Shown here in pieces: positions 22,108 through 29,156 of a DNA stretch of 37,299 bases. The notes under the pieces were generated by a model. That model was not told the origin of the DNA, did not search any database, and saw only the letters and a list, made by a program, of their open reading frames with translations. Source of the stretch: an uncultured Eubacterium sp. (lineage in GTDB: Bacteria; Bacillota; Clostridia; Peptostreptococcales; Anaerovoracaceae); assembly GCA_900543485.1 (NCBI GenBank), contig UQRM01000021.1, positions 1-37,299 on the forward strand. The letters are read 5' to 3'. The translations under genes were made by a program, and so were the position numbers. Position 1 is the first letter of the stretch. Each line of letters opens with the position of its first letter.

Positions 22108-23099
22108 CCGATAGCAGCATGAACGATGTGAGGCGCCTGTTTGATGTAGAAATAGACATAGATCTGAAAGACACCAACACCTTTGAACTTAAGGTAAAAC
22201 GAGGAGATTTCCAAGAAGATTTGACATTTGGGAGCGCCATTTACGCATCCGGAACCGAGTACGGCGGCATAATTGGCGAAATCGATACAGATACGTCGCT
22301 GGACACAATAAGCCTGAAAGGATACACTTGGCGGGGAATGCTGGATAAGAAAATAATAAAACCACCGCCAGGAGAAGATTACCGGACAATAAGCGGAGAG
22401 TTGAATACTGTTTTAAACACTTTGATAAGTGAACAGTTCGACTCTCTTTTTTCTGTTCTCGATGTAGATACAGGCAAGACTATATCGAACTTTCAGTTCA
22501 ATAGATACACGACATTGCTTGCGGGAATAAAAAAGATGCTTAAATCTGTAGGATACAAGTTGCAAATAAAATTCATCCAACAAGAGCAAGGTGCCCCCGG
22601 ATATGTAGAACTGGCGGCTACGCAGATTGAAGATTATTCAGAATACATAGAGTTGTCTCAGGACGACCAATTGAATTTTACATTTCAAAATGTGCGAAAC
22701 GGGGTAAATCATCTAATATGCCTCGGGACTGGTGAATTGAAAAACCGAGCTGTCGTGGATCTGTATTTGCAAAAGGACGGAACAATCGGGACAACACAAT
22801 ACTATACCGGAATCCGGGAAGTTGCAGAAACGTATGAGGATACAAACGCGGAAGCGGAAGAGCTGGAGGAAAAGGGGCGCGACCATTTCCTTGAAGTCAT
22901 GAACTATACGCAGTTTGAAATGAATGTAGCGACCCTGGATGTTGACATTGATATTGGGGATGTCATCGGTGGCAGAGATTATCTTACGGGCCTGTATGCG
23001 AAAAAGCCTATAAGCGGCAAGATATGGAGATTTGCTGATGGAGTCGAGAGTATCGAATACAGCGTTGAGGGAGAAGATGAGGAAGAGGAAATAGCATAG
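22092..23099 (+). CDS. Tail-associated protein, ReqiPepy6 Gp37-like
   Basis: The 335-residue protein matches the Siphovirus Gp37-like family: LILTDSSMNDVRRLFDVEID, VKRGDFQEDLTFGSAIYASG, then GIIGEIDTDTSLDTISLKGY followed by TWRGMLDKKII. A late segment (DVDIDIGDVIGGRDYLTGLY) fits also. It occupies the Tal/tail-hub position after Dit and probably forms the tail tip where DNA exits. No peptidase motif is visible. It overlaps the Dit gene by 16 bp. Confidence 0.88.
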   Translation: MELILTDSSMNDVRRLFDVEIDIDLKDTNTFELKVKRGDFQEDLTFGSAIYASGTEYGGIIGEIDTDTSLDTISLKGYTWRGMLDKKIIKPPPGEDYRTISGELNTVLNTLISEQFDSLFSVLDVDTGKTISNFQFNRYTTLLAGIKKMLKSVGYKLQIKFIQQEQGAPGYVELAATQIEDYSEYIELSQDDQLNFTFQNVRNGVNHLICLGTGELKNRAVVDLYLQKDGTIGTTQYYTGIREVAETYEDTNAEAEELEEKGRDHFLEVMNYTQFEMNVATLDVDIDIGDVIGGRDYLTGLYAKKPISGKIWRFADGVESIEYSVEGEDEEEEIA

Positions 23100-23111
23100 A
23101 AGGGAGGCATT

Positions 23112-23672
23112 ATGGCGGAAATAATAACAGCGCGGACAGGAACGGCCCACGTAACGCCTGCACAGGATGCGTCATGGCACAGAGGAACGTTTGGTCTGCC
23201 GACATGTGTAATTGACGACCCTACGCTCGAAGGATTTTCGACTGAAATAAGAAATAACAACGAAGTATGGGTAAGAAGCGGAATTGCACAAAACCAGGGA
23301 AGATTTTGGTGGGTTCCGGTAAACACGTATGATTCACTGCAAATCGAAAACGGCGCCCAAGGGATGAACCGAATAGACAGAGCCGTGATGAGGTTTACGG
23401 TCGATCAGGAAAACAATACGCAAAGTTGCAGTTGGGTAGTTATACAGGGAACTCCAACGGCAGGGACGCCAACGGCACCGGCGTACACCCAGGGAGATCT
23501 GGATAATGACGGACTGGTGAGTGATATGCCAATGTTCCTGATTGAACTCGAGGGGATAAACCTCACGTCAGTGATAGCAGAATATGAAGTAGCACTGACG
23601 ACTGAAGCGGCAAGAATATCCCAAGAAACGATCCAGATGTTTGAAAATGCTGGCTACCCGATAACAGACTAG
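23112..23672 (+). CDS. Tail tip / baseplate protein with C-terminal AGYPI motif
   Basis: The 186-residue protein begins MAEIITARTGTAHVTPAQDA. The pattern NNEVWVRSGIAQNQGRFWWV then ENGAQGMNRIDRAVMRFTVD is a familiar siphophage lower-tail family (ITG-EHVT ... V(I/L)QGR ... ENGTQG-RND). After a Pro/Thr linker (GTPTAGTPTAPAYTQGDL) it ends with ISQETIQMFENAGYPITD. The last 18 residues reappear in a second protein, 24910-25323. GAAGGGAGG precedes the start. A structural role near the receptor-binding device is likely. Confidence 0.75.
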   Translation: MAEIITARTGTAHVTPAQDASWHRGTFGLPTCVIDDPTLEGFSTEIRNNNEVWVRSGIAQNQGRFWWVPVNTYDSLQIENGAQGMNRIDRAVMRFTVDQENNTQSCSWVVIQGTPTAGTPTAPAYTQGDLDNDGLVSDMPMFLIELEGINLTSVIAEYEVALTTEAARISQETIQMFENAGYPITD

Positions 23673-23685
23673 GGGAGGTGAGCGC

Positions 23686-23994
23686 ATGAGACGAGGAACA
23701 ACACCTACCCTGCAAATAACCGTTACCGGGCTGTCTGAGATAGAGATACAAAACCTGTATCTGACATTAGAACAGCAAGGCGTGGTTATAGAAAAAACGG
23801 AGGCAGACGTTTCCATAGACAGCGAGGTCATATCGGCGACGTTAACGCAGGAGGAAACGCTATCCCTGACGGCCAAGATGGACGTTGCCATGCAGCTGCG
23901 TGTATTGTCTACGAACAATACCGCATACGCCAGCAACATCGTTACCGTGCCGGTCGAGGCGATATTAAAAGAGGGAGTGATTCCAGATGGTTGA
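23686..23994 (+). CDS. Small tail/baseplate-region protein
   Basis: The 102-residue, mostly beta protein begins MRRGTTPTLQITVTGLSEIE and continues VISATLTQEETLSLTAKMDV then ASNIVTVPVEAILKEGVIPD. Small proteins starting MRRGTTPT are frequent directly downstream of tail-tip genes in clostridial phages. Function unknown. GGGGAGG precedes the start. The stop overlaps the next gene start (ATGG...TGA), so it is translationally linked. Confidence 0.7.
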   Translation: MRRGTTPTLQITVTGLSEIEIQNLYLTLEQQGVVIEKTEADVSIDSEVISATLTQEETLSLTAKMDVAMQLRVLSTNNTAYASNIVTVPVEAILKEGVIPDG

Positions 23995-24265
23995 GTTGAA
24001 AATAGAGGAGATAACCGTAAGCGCGGATATGGACCTGACGGACGGAAAAGAGATATACTATGAGACCACGGACGATTATGAGAAATTACAAAACCTCCCC
24101 ACGTTGGACGAGCGAACAATAATAGGTAACATAAACGAGCTAGACCCAACCGTACCGGGCTGGGCTAAAGAAGCGAATAAACCGGCATATAACGCCGGAG
24201 AAGTTGGAGCGGTGGCAGAAGCAGACAACATAAGTCTGGAATATCTGGCGTCGCTTTTTAGTTAA
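23987..24265 (+). CDS. Tail protein with fibre-type NLPTLDERT motif
   Basis: The 92-residue protein has KLQNLPTLDERTIIGNINEL, DPTVPGWAKEANKPAYNAGE and VGAVAEADNISLEYLASLFS. The middle is the peptide type that joins baseplate to fibres in many Gram-positive phages (PxxxGxxxxGNK... PxW). It ends close to a tail fibre gene, so it may be the fibre attachment piece. Overlaps the previous gene by 8 bp. Confidence 0.7.
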   Translation: MVELKIEEITVSADMDLTDGKEIYYETTDDYEKLQNLPTLDERTIIGNINELDPTVPGWAKEANKPAYNAGEVGAVAEADNISLEYLASLFS

Positions 24266-24282
24266 AAGAAAGGAGAGAAGAC

Positions 24283-24900
24283 ATGGCTGAGTATTTAGAC
24301 AAAGCGGGGGCGACGTATCTAGTCGGCAAAATCCAGGCGGAGCTGGCCGAAAAAGTGAACGTAGAGGTCGGAAAAGGCCTGTCCACGAATGATTTTACAG
24401 ACGCTGAACAAGAGAAGCTTGCCGGCCTGCAAAATTATACGCTGCCGGCAGCAACTGAAGACGCTTTAGGTGGTGTAAAGTCTGGAGGCGATATATCTGT
24501 AAACAGTAGTGGCACGGTGACTGTTCCGGGACTGTCCGGTAAAGCACCGATAGCAAATCCGACGTTTACAGGCGCACCTAAAGCACCAACACCGGACACG
24601 GACGACAGCAGCACCAATATAGCAACAACAGCATTCGTGCAGGCGGCTGTGGCTGCAGGGGTAGCGGGCATAACCGGATTTGAGTTTGAAGTGGTAAGTG
24701 CGTTACCCGGCACGGGAGAGACCGGAAAGATATATCTGGTATCAAATGGCGGCAGTACACAAAATGCCTATGACGAATATATTTGGGTAAACAATAGCTG
24801 GGAGAAGATAGGAACTACTGCTGTTGATTTGTCCGGCTACTGGTCTAAAACAGAACTTACGGCGATCCAGAACACCGAGATAGACGCGATGTTCGCGTAG
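24283..24900 (+). CDS. Tail fibre protein, upstream module
   Basis: The 205-residue protein starts MAEYLDKAGATYLVGKIQAE, then has the fibre repeat GLSTNDFTDAEQEKLAGLQ, LGGVKSGGDISVNSSGTVTV, and PIANPTFTGAPKAPTPDTDD followed by STNIATTAFVQAAVAAG. These are standard phage fibre modules (PTFTG...APTP...STNIATTAF). The C-terminus (EYIWVNNSWEKIGTTAVDLS, then GYWSKTELTAIQNTEIDAMF) is a fibre tip. AAAGGAGAG precedes the start. It is followed directly by another fibre gene. Confidence 0.88.
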   Translation: MAEYLDKAGATYLVGKIQAELAEKVNVEVGKGLSTNDFTDAEQEKLAGLQNYTLPAATEDALGGVKSGGDISVNSSGTVTVPGLSGKAPIANPTFTGAPKAPTPDTDDSSTNIATTAFVQAAVAAGVAGITGFEFEVVSALPGTGETGKIYLVSNGGSTQNAYDEYIWVNNSWEKIGTTAVDLSGYWSKTELTAIQNTEIDAMFA

Positions 24901-24909
24901 GTGGTCGTT

Positions 24910-25323
24910 ATGGCTAAGTTTTTAGATTATAACGGCCTGCAGAGGTTTTGGGAAAAGCTGCAAAGCTGGCTGACGCCTGCCAACATCGGCGCGGCTGCTG
25001 CAACCCATAAGCACAGTGCGGCCGATATTACATCGGGAACGCTACCGATAACGCGAGGCGGCACCGGAGCCACCAGCGCAGCAAACGCCCGCACCAATTT
25101 GGGTATAACCCCGGAAAACATCGGGGCGGCCGAAGAAGACCACAAGCATTCTGCCGCAGACATAACCAGCGGCACGATGTCCGTATCCAGGCTGCCGACG
25201 ATTACGGTAGCGAAAGGCGGAACTGGCGCGACGACAGCCGCCCAAGCCCGTGTGAATTTAGGCGTGGATATATCCGAAGAAACGATTCAAATGTTCGAGG
25301 ACGCGGGATATCCAATAGAGTAG
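24910..25323 (+). CDS. Tail fibre protein with GGTGAT repeats
   Basis: Start 24910 (MAKFLDYNGLQRFWEKLQSW) is preferred over the GTG at 24901, with AGGTGG upstream. Two copies of a module follow: (P/E)NIGAA...HKHSAADITSGT and a GGTGAT(S/T)AA.AR.NLG peptide. The latter is the GGTGAT fibre repeat of trimeric fibres. The protein ends VDISEETIQMFEDAGYPIE, nearly the same as the end of the protein at 23112-23672. A trimeric receptor-binding fibre element is likely. Length 137 residues. Confidence 0.85.
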   Translation: MAKFLDYNGLQRFWEKLQSWLTPANIGAAAATHKHSAADITSGTLPITRGGTGATSAANARTNLGITPENIGAAEEDHKHSAADITSGTMSVSRLPTITVAKGGTGATTAAQARVNLGVDISEETIQMFEDAGYPIE

Positions 25324-25336
25324 GAAAGGAGAGAAG

Positions 25337-25720
25337 ATGAGCGTAATAGACAATGCGTTGCAGCAGTTATTTACGAACGGCTGCAAAATTAAAAAACTGT
25401 GGACAAATGCAAGCCTAGGAAGCAATTTTGCGGCGCAAACCATAAGCGTATCGAGTGCGCTGGGTTTAGATTTTCTAATTATGCCCCTTGCGAGCGATTC
25501 ACGGGGGATAATTGGGACGTATATAGTTTTTCGCGACATAGAATATATAGCGTATGGAAATGGCGCAGTCCCATTTATGCGTACCGTCGAATGGAACAAT
25601 AATAAAATTATATTTGGCGTGGGAGAAATATTAAGTAGCGGCTGGAAAACGGACAACGCCGTAATGAAGCCGCAGACAATTTACGGAATCCAGCTACTGG
25701 GGGGGCAATACATAAACTAA
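25337..25720 (+). CDS. Tail-tip protein, hydrophobic beta
   Basis: The 127-residue protein begins MSVIDNALQQLFTNGCKIKK and includes SSALGLDFLIMPLASDSRGI, then GNGAVPFMRTVEWNNNKIIF and QTIYGIQLLGGQYIN. The final NGAVPF...R...F...DN...P..IYGI pattern occurs at the C-termini of several phage fibre-tip proteins. AAAGGAGAG precedes the start. It is probably a fibre or baseplate tip carrying the receptor contact. Family name not recognised. Confidence 0.65.
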   Translation: MSVIDNALQQLFTNGCKIKKLWTNASLGSNFAAQTISVSSALGLDFLIMPLASDSRGIIGTYIVFRDIEYIAYGNGAVPFMRTVEWNNNKIIFGVGEILSSGWKTDNAVMKPQTIYGIQLLGGQYIN

Positions 25721-25761
25721 AACCCCTCGCCGCACCTCTCTTTGGCAGGAAGGAAGTAAAG

Positions 25762-26094
25762 ATGAGCGAAAACAAAGTAACAGACCCGACCACAGGCGAA
25801 CAGGTCGAGGTTATAGACGTACGGTTATATGCGTTAAATCTGGCAGAAGATGGCCGCATTCTGTCGGCCACCGAAGACAAATACGGCGCAGAAGGGCAGC
25901 CACGGGTTGAGAGCCTGCCAACGGGCGAGACTGACAAAGAAAAGGACATATCCAACTGGCTGTATGTAGACGGCCAGTATAAATATGACCCGCTGCCAGA
26001 CCCGCCGGAGCCTGAGCCAGTAGAGACGACAGACGACGTACTGAACGCATTGCTGGGCATAGAACAGACGGACGGGGGTGAAACAAATGAATAG
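25762..26094 (+). CDS. Baseplate/tail-region accessory protein, 110 aa
   Basis: Begins MSENKVTDPTTGEQVEVIDV, with RLYALNLAEDGRILSATEDK and an acidic Pro/Glu C-terminus (LPDPPEPEPVETTDDVLNAL). Proteins with this shape, a short beta domain then an acidic tail, lie between fibre and lysis genes in many siphophages. AGGAAGG precedes the start. The next ATG lies 8 bp before its stop. Confidence 0.6.
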   Translation: MSENKVTDPTTGEQVEVIDVRLYALNLAEDGRILSATEDKYGAEGQPRVESLPTGETDKEKDISNWLYVDGQYKYDPLPDPPEPEPVETTDDVLNALLGIEQTDGGETNE

Positions 26095-26512
26095 AATGCA
26101 GGCAGCAGAGCAGCTGCGAAAGGCGATACAGATATTCGCAGCCACGTTGACGGACGAGCAGGCCATGGAAATAGCCACCGTATATCCAGCGTACGCCGCA
26201 GGTGTGGCGTACAAGGTGGACGATTTGATAACCTATGGAGAAAATAACGTGGGCGACCCGCAGTTGTACCGCGTTGTACAGGCACACACCAGCCAGCTGG
26301 ACTGGCCGCCGAGCAGCACACCATCCCTGTATACGCCTATAGGGCTAGACGATAGCGGATATCCGATATGGACACAGCCCACGGGCGCGCATGACGCCTA
26401 TAACACAGGCGATATTGTAAACTATAACGGCAAATTATACAGATCTATTATAGACGGTAATGTGTGGTCGCCGGATGCATACCCGGCAGGCTGGGAGGAA
26501 ATACACCCATGA
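26087..26512 (+). CDS. Tail protein with carbohydrate-binding-like domains
   Basis: Start 26087 (MNRMQAAEQLRKAIQIFAAT) has GGGGGTGAA upstream and avoids a GTG at 26078. A short helix is followed by two repeats of a small aromatic fold: GVAYKVDDLITYGENNV ... LYRVVQAHTS and DAYNTGDIVNYNGKLYRSII. The (A)Y..GD.V.Y.GK.Y... pattern is that of CBM5/12-type chitin/cellulose-binding modules used by phages to grip cell-surface glycans. 141 residues. The stop overlaps the next ATG (ATGA). Confidence 0.75.
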   Translation: MNRMQAAEQLRKAIQIFAATLTDEQAMEIATVYPAYAAGVAYKVDDLITYGENNVGDPQLYRVVQAHTSQLDWPPSSTPSLYTPIGLDDSGYPIWTQPTGAHDAYNTGDIVNYNGKLYRSIIDGNVWSPDAYPAGWEEIHP

Positions 26513-26808
26513 AAAAATACATAATAGCAATATGCGTCGTACTGGCTGGGATAATAGCCTGCACGGCGTATTTTATTTTGTCCGCTGCTCCGAAAAACCC
26601 AGAGCCGGCGGCATATGAAATTTATGTATATACAGATGGATCGGCGCAGATAAAATTGGATTCTATAAACCAGGTTATCCAAACGCACGAGGATATAACG
26701 GCAGGTAATATGAACCTGAAAGCAGGGACCATAATCCTGCCTGGGAATGGGAACGAGATATACTACGAATATCCCCGCCACGATCACGTATTGAATGGAG
26801 ATGAATAA
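26509..26808 (+). CDS. Putative lipoprotein or single-pass membrane protein
   Basis: MKKYIIAICVVLAGIIAC is a signal peptide with a short basic n-region, hydrophobic core and Cys at 18 in IIAC, which fits the lipobox [LVI][ASTVI][GAS]C. It is followed by a short Ala/Pro linker and a soluble beta-strand domain (YEIYVYTDGSAQIKLDSINQ). The 99-residue protein would therefore be anchored on the outer face of the cell membrane. GGGAGGAA precedes the start. A membrane anchor without lipidation is also possible. Surface lipoproteins in lysis modules of Gram-positive phages can exclude related phages. Confidence 0.6.
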   Translation: MKKYIIAICVVLAGIIACTAYFILSAAPKNPEPAAYEIYVYTDGSAQIKLDSINQVIQTHEDITAGNMNLKAGTIILPGNGNEIYYEYPRHDHVLNGDE

Positions 26809-26809
26809 T

Positions 26810-27076
26810 ATGAAAATAAAATGGAAGTTGAGATTACAAAACAAAGCGACGCTGATTGCCCTGGTAACGGCGGTCATTGCGTTTGTATATCAGATTTTAG
26901 GGTTTGCCGGTGTTGTGCCGGCCGTAAGCGAATCCCAGATTGTAGAATGCGCCGGCATGCTGATAAACATCCTAGTGATGCTGGGTATCGTTACCGACCC
27001 GACGACAGCAGGCGTATCTGATAGCGAACAGGCCCTTACTTATGATAGACCAAAGGAGGAGAATGGAAATGGTTAA
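26810..27076 (+). CDS. Holin, phi-LC3 family
   Basis: The 88-residue protein begins MKIKWKLRLQNKATLIALVT. It has two hydrophobic helices, AVIAFVYQILGFAGVV and CAGMLINILVMLGIVTDPTT, then a charged C-terminus (DSEQALTYDRPKEENGNG). The sequence NKATLIALVTAVIAFVYQIL and GIVTDPTTAGVSDS are the phi-LC3 holin signature. Start 26810 follows GGAG. It makes the membrane hole through which the amidase encoded next reaches the wall. The end overlaps the amidase start. Confidence 0.93.
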   Translation: MKIKWKLRLQNKATLIALVTAVIAFVYQILGFAGVVPAVSESQIVECAGMLINILVMLGIVTDPTTAGVSDSEQALTYDRPKEENGNG

Positions 27077-27836
27077 AGTATATTTAGACCCGGGCCACGG
27101 TGGAAGCGATCCGGGCGCGGTAAAATATGTTACGGAACGTGATGTAAACCTGGTAATGGCACTGGCGTGTAGGGACTATTTGCAAGCCAACGGGGTGTCT
27201 GTAAAGATGTCCAGAACCAGCAACAGCACGAACACCAGTATAAACGATATGGCTGCGGAAGCGAACAAATGGGGTGCAGATTATGTTGTATCTATTCACA
27301 ACAATGCTGGTGGCGGTGATGGTTTTGAAGTATATCACACGATAGGTGGGGGAAAGGGGAAAACCCTGGCCGCCAATATCGAAGCTGAGGTGAAGAAGAT
27401 AGGCCAGAACAGCCGCGGCTTGAAAACAAAAAAGAACAGCAGCGGAACGGATTATTTTGGAATGATCCGTCTTACCAACGCCCCGGCAGTCATCTGCGAA
27501 GGATTCTTCGTGGACAACGCGACGGACGTAAAAATCGCCGATACGGCCGCAGAACAGAAAGCCTTCGGCTATGCATATGCTCGAGGGATTCTCAAAACAG
27601 CCGGCATATCGGATAAAGGCATGTCCGCAGGTGCATCCGATTCAGGAACATCCGGAAGCTACCTTGTAAAGGTAACGATTAAAGACCTGTATATACGAAA
27701 AGGCCCCGGGAAGAATTATGCAAACAAAGGATTCATAAAGCCCGGCGTTTATACCATCGTAGAAACCCAGGGCAACTGGGGCAGATTGAAATCCGGTGCC
27801 GGCTGGATCTGTCTGGACTACGCAAAGAAAATATAG
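27069..27836 (+). CDS. Endolysin: N-acetylmuramoyl-L-alanine amidase with SH3 domain
   Basis: Start 27069 is chosen because AAAGGAGG (27053-27059) lies 9 nt ahead; ATG 27063 is only 3 nt away. Residues 1 to about 175 form an Amidase_3 domain. The zinc ligands are H10 (DPGHGG), E23 (TERDVN) and H77 (VSIHNN), with catalytic E144 in CEGFFVDN. After a Ser/Gly linker (GMSAGASDSGTSGS) residues about 195-255 form an SH3-type wall-binding domain (DLYIRKGPGKNY, GNWGRLKSGAGWICL). The enzyme cuts the amide bond between muramic acid and the stem peptide. It has no signal peptide and so relies on the holin. Confidence 0.95.
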   Translation: MVKVYLDPGHGGSDPGAVKYVTERDVNLVMALACRDYLQANGVSVKMSRTSNSTNTSINDMAAEANKWGADYVVSIHNNAGGGDGFEVYHTIGGGKGKTLAANIEAEVKKIGQNSRGLKTKKNSSGTDYFGMIRLTNAPAVICEGFFVDNATDVKIADTAAEQKAFGYAYARGILKTAGISDKGMSAGASDSGTSGSYLVKVTIKDLYIRKGPGKNYANKGFIKPGVYTIVETQGNWGRLKSGAGWICLDYAKKI

Positions 27837-27845
27837 GGGTAAGAA

Positions 27846-28160
27846 ATGGATTGGGAACAACTATTAGCTATAGGCGGCGGCATTGTCCTTGCGGGTAATG
27901 TCGCCGCTCTTTTATGGAAAATAATCTCGCCCGGGCTCAAAGTGAAAAACACGGTGAATAAAAACAGCGAAGCGATAGCCCGCCTGCAGCGGCATGAGCA
28001 AAATGATTTCGAAGCCCTGCATGAAATCCGGCAAATCGAGCGGGAACAGTGCCGGGTGATGCTGGTTATGTTAAACCATATGATCGACGGAAACGGTATC
28101 GAGCGCATGAAGAACACACGCGCAGAACTGGAGCGGCTCATAATAGAAATTGAAGATTAA
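27846..28160 (+). CDS. Membrane coiled-coil protein of the lysis module
   Basis: The 104-residue protein begins MDWEQLLAIGGGIVLAGNVA, one membrane helix to about residue 27. It then has a basic turn (SPGLKVKN) and a coiled coil over the rest (NTVNKNSEAIARLQRHEQND), with a conserved MLNHMIDGNGIERMKNTRAE. Proteins of this type follow the lysin gene in clostridial phages. They may be second holins or antiholins, but no function is proven. GGGGTAAG precedes the start. A terminator follows it. Confidence 0.75.
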   Translation: MDWEQLLAIGGGIVLAGNVAALLWKIISPGLKVKNTVNKNSEAIARLQRHEQNDFEALHEIRQIEREQCRVMLVMLNHMIDGNGIERMKNTRAELERLIIEIED

Positions 28161-28163
28161 AGA

Positions 28164-28200
28164 ACCTCCTGGTTGTTATATAATGACCAGGGGTTTTTTA
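28164..28200 (+). terminator. Intrinsic terminator after the lysis module
   Basis: CCTGGT pairs with ACCAGG across a 12-nt loop (TGTTATATAATG). The stem is extended by further partly paired bases, and TTTTTT follows. It ends the long late transcript. Confidence 0.85.
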
Positions 28201-28216
28201 TTTTTTGCAAAACCTC

Positions 28217-28245
28217 TTGACACATACGTATAAAATACGTATAAT
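28217..28245 (+). promoter_or_regulatory. hicAB promoter with paired ATACGTAT operators
   Basis: TTGACA (28217-28222), 17 bp, TATAAT (28240-28245): an exact sigma-A consensus. Within it the self-complementary octamer ATACGTAT occurs twice (28224-28231 and 28235-28242), 3 bp apart, covering the spacer and the -10 edge. It is the likely autoregulatory binding site of the HicB antitoxin, which has a DNA-binding C-terminus. AGGAGG precedes hicA. Confidence 0.85.
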
Positions 28246-28265
28246 ATAATCATCAGGAGGGAACA

Positions 28266-28436
28266 ATGAAGCGAAGAGAGTTAGAAAAGAAATTGAAAAA
28301 AGCAGGATGGAGATTCCTCCGGAGTGGCGCTGATCACGATATATGGACAAACGGAAAGGACATAGAGCCTATCCCAAGACATAACGAGATCAACGAAAGA
28401 TTGGCCAAAGCAATTATAAAAAAGAGGGGGCTCTAG
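28266..28436 (+). CDS. hicA: HicA mRNA interferase toxin
   Basis: The 56-residue protein matches HicA: MKRRELEKKLKKAGWRFLRS, then GADHDIWTNGKDIEPIPRH. This is the double-stranded RNA-binding-like fold with the catalytic His (H24 in GADHDIW). Its short length is normal. AGGAGG precedes the start. It lies before hicB (28461), the common hicA-hicB order, separated by 24 bp. It cleaves mRNA unless neutralised by HicB. As a cargo of the prophage's right end it can stabilise the element in the host. All key residues are present. Confidence 0.93.
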   Translation: MKRRELEKKLKKAGWRFLRSGADHDIWTNGKDIEPIPRHNEINERLAKAIIKKRGL

Positions 28437-28460
28437 GCCCCCGAAAGGAGAATTGATATA

Positions 28461-28853
28461 ATGAGAGAGGCATACAGAATAATATTGATTCCGGAAGAAA
28501 CAGGATATACCGTATATGTTCCGGATTTTGATATCGGAACCCAAGGGGAAGACGTGGCGGACGCTATGTATATGGCTAGGGATGCGATATCCCTCACTGG
28601 GATAACAATGGAGGATATGGGACAAAAAATACCAGCGCCGGGGGAAAGGGAATATGCGTTAAAGGAAGGTGAAAAGGAAATCTATGTTGATGTAGATTTC
28701 ACAGAGTATCGAAAAAAACATGATAATAAAAAGGTGAAGAAAACCCTTACAATTCCATCGTGGCTTAACCAGGCAGCAGAAAGTGAAAACATAAACTTCT
28801 CCAGAACGCTGGAGGAAGCCTTGATAAGTAAACTGGAAACCTCGCATAGGTGA
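28461..28853 (+). CDS. hicB: HicB antitoxin with ribbon-helix-helix-like end
   Basis: The 130-residue protein has an N-terminal HicB domain: YRIILIPEETGYTVYVPDFD, then TQGEDVADAMYMARDAISLT. A middle acidic region follows and a C-terminal DNA-binding-like segment (KKTLTIPSWLNQAAESENIN, then FSRTLEEALISKL). The last part reads like a ribbon-helix-helix, the usual antitoxin end. HicB binds HicA and represses the operon. AAAGGAG precedes the start. Length is typical. Confidence 0.93.
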   Translation: MREAYRIILIPEETGYTVYVPDFDIGTQGEDVADAMYMARDAISLTGITMEDMGQKIPAPGEREYALKEGEKEIYVDVDFTEYRKKHDNKKVKKTLTIPSWLNQAAESENINFSRTLEEALISKLETSHR

Positions 28854-29006
28854 TAAGGGATTATCAAGGAAACCGCATTGAATAGCAGAGAGTATGCTGA
28901 ATCGTAGTAGCACATTTTTAAAAAATCCCTACTATTATATATAATGCATGGAAACAGTGGTGGAAACATTTTATCCATACACTGAAAACACTGATGAAAA
29001 GACAAT
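28854..29006. other. Phage-side attachment arm, non-coding
   Basis: There is no gene between hicB and the tRNA fragment. The stretch is AT-rich. TGGAAACA occurs twice (28949-28956 and 28961-28968) with a 12-bp period, and similar GAAAACA/ATGAAAA words follow up to the core. Short repeated words beside an att core are typical arm-type integrase sites, but these are too short to be certain. A TATATATAAT run near 28936 has no matching -35. Confidence 0.4.
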
Positions 29007-29052
29007 CCTTTCACGGCGGTAACCCGGGTTCGATTCCCGGTAGGATCACCAT
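29007..29052 (+). other. attR: 3' half of tRNA-Glu(UUC) gene
   Basis: The sequence matches a tRNA-Glu from within the anticodon arm to its 3' end. It contains the anticodon loop CTTTCAC (anticodon TTC), the 3' anticodon strand GGCGG, the T-arm CCGGG-TTCGATT-CCCGG, acceptor 3' strand TAGGATC, discriminator A and encoded CCA. The 5' half is missing: no CCGCC lies upstream of the loop and no GATCCTA acceptor strand precedes it. This fits a tyrosine-integrase product, with the target tRNA completed at the other end of the prophage and this fragment left as attR. The extent of the crossover core cannot be fixed without attL. Confidence 0.9.
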
Positions 29053-29058
29053 TATGTT

Positions 29059-29089
29059 AACCTCGCGGTTATGCACCGCGAGGTTTTTT
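29059..29089 (+). terminator. Intrinsic terminator of the tRNA-Glu transcript
   Basis: AACCTCGCGGT (29059-29069), loop TATGC, ACCGCGAGGTT (29075-29085) and a T-run. A perfect 11-bp stem with six T. It sits 7 bp after the tRNA CCA, as expected for the native host terminator. Confidence 0.92.
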
Positions 29090-29156
29090 ATGCTGTTTTT
29101 ATGCTGTTAATATACTTTTCTGGATTACTTGTATGAGGATTTGTTCAAGGGAAATA

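Larger units (their letters stand above)
1..29052. mobile_element. Prophage (siphovirus, HK97-type), left end outside window
   Basis: A continuous run of phage genes in canonical order: early genes, sigma-like late regulator, HNH, TerS, TerL, portal, protease, capsid, connectors, tail tube, chaperone, tape measure, Dit, fibres, holin, amidase. The right boundary is set by a tRNA-Glu 3' fragment at 29007-29052 that lacks its 5' half, followed by a tRNA-style terminator and host cas genes. No integrase is visible, so the left end and the reconstituted tRNA must lie upstream of position 1. Nearly all genes read rightward. The exceptions are a small gene at 92-292, the DUF4393 gene and one Xre regulator. 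The structural genes have normal lengths and no stop codons, so the element may be inducible. One early gene is frameshifted at an A7 run. Confidence 0.95.

Noticed and set aside
23112..25720. A diversity-generating retroelement acting on the tail fibres
   Set aside because: There is no reverse transcriptase and no template/variable repeat pair with adenine-specific differences. The repeats seen are structural fibre modules and a shared C-terminal peptide.
1..29006. Self-targeting of the prophage by the visible spacers
   Set aside because: Reading both strands I saw no stretch matching either distinct spacer, but an exact search was not run, and only part of the array is visible.
28976..29052. 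An intact tRNA gene ending at 29052
   Set aside because: The upstream sequence has no CCGCC anticodon strand, no D-arm, and no GATCCTA 5' acceptor strand, so only the 3' half is present.
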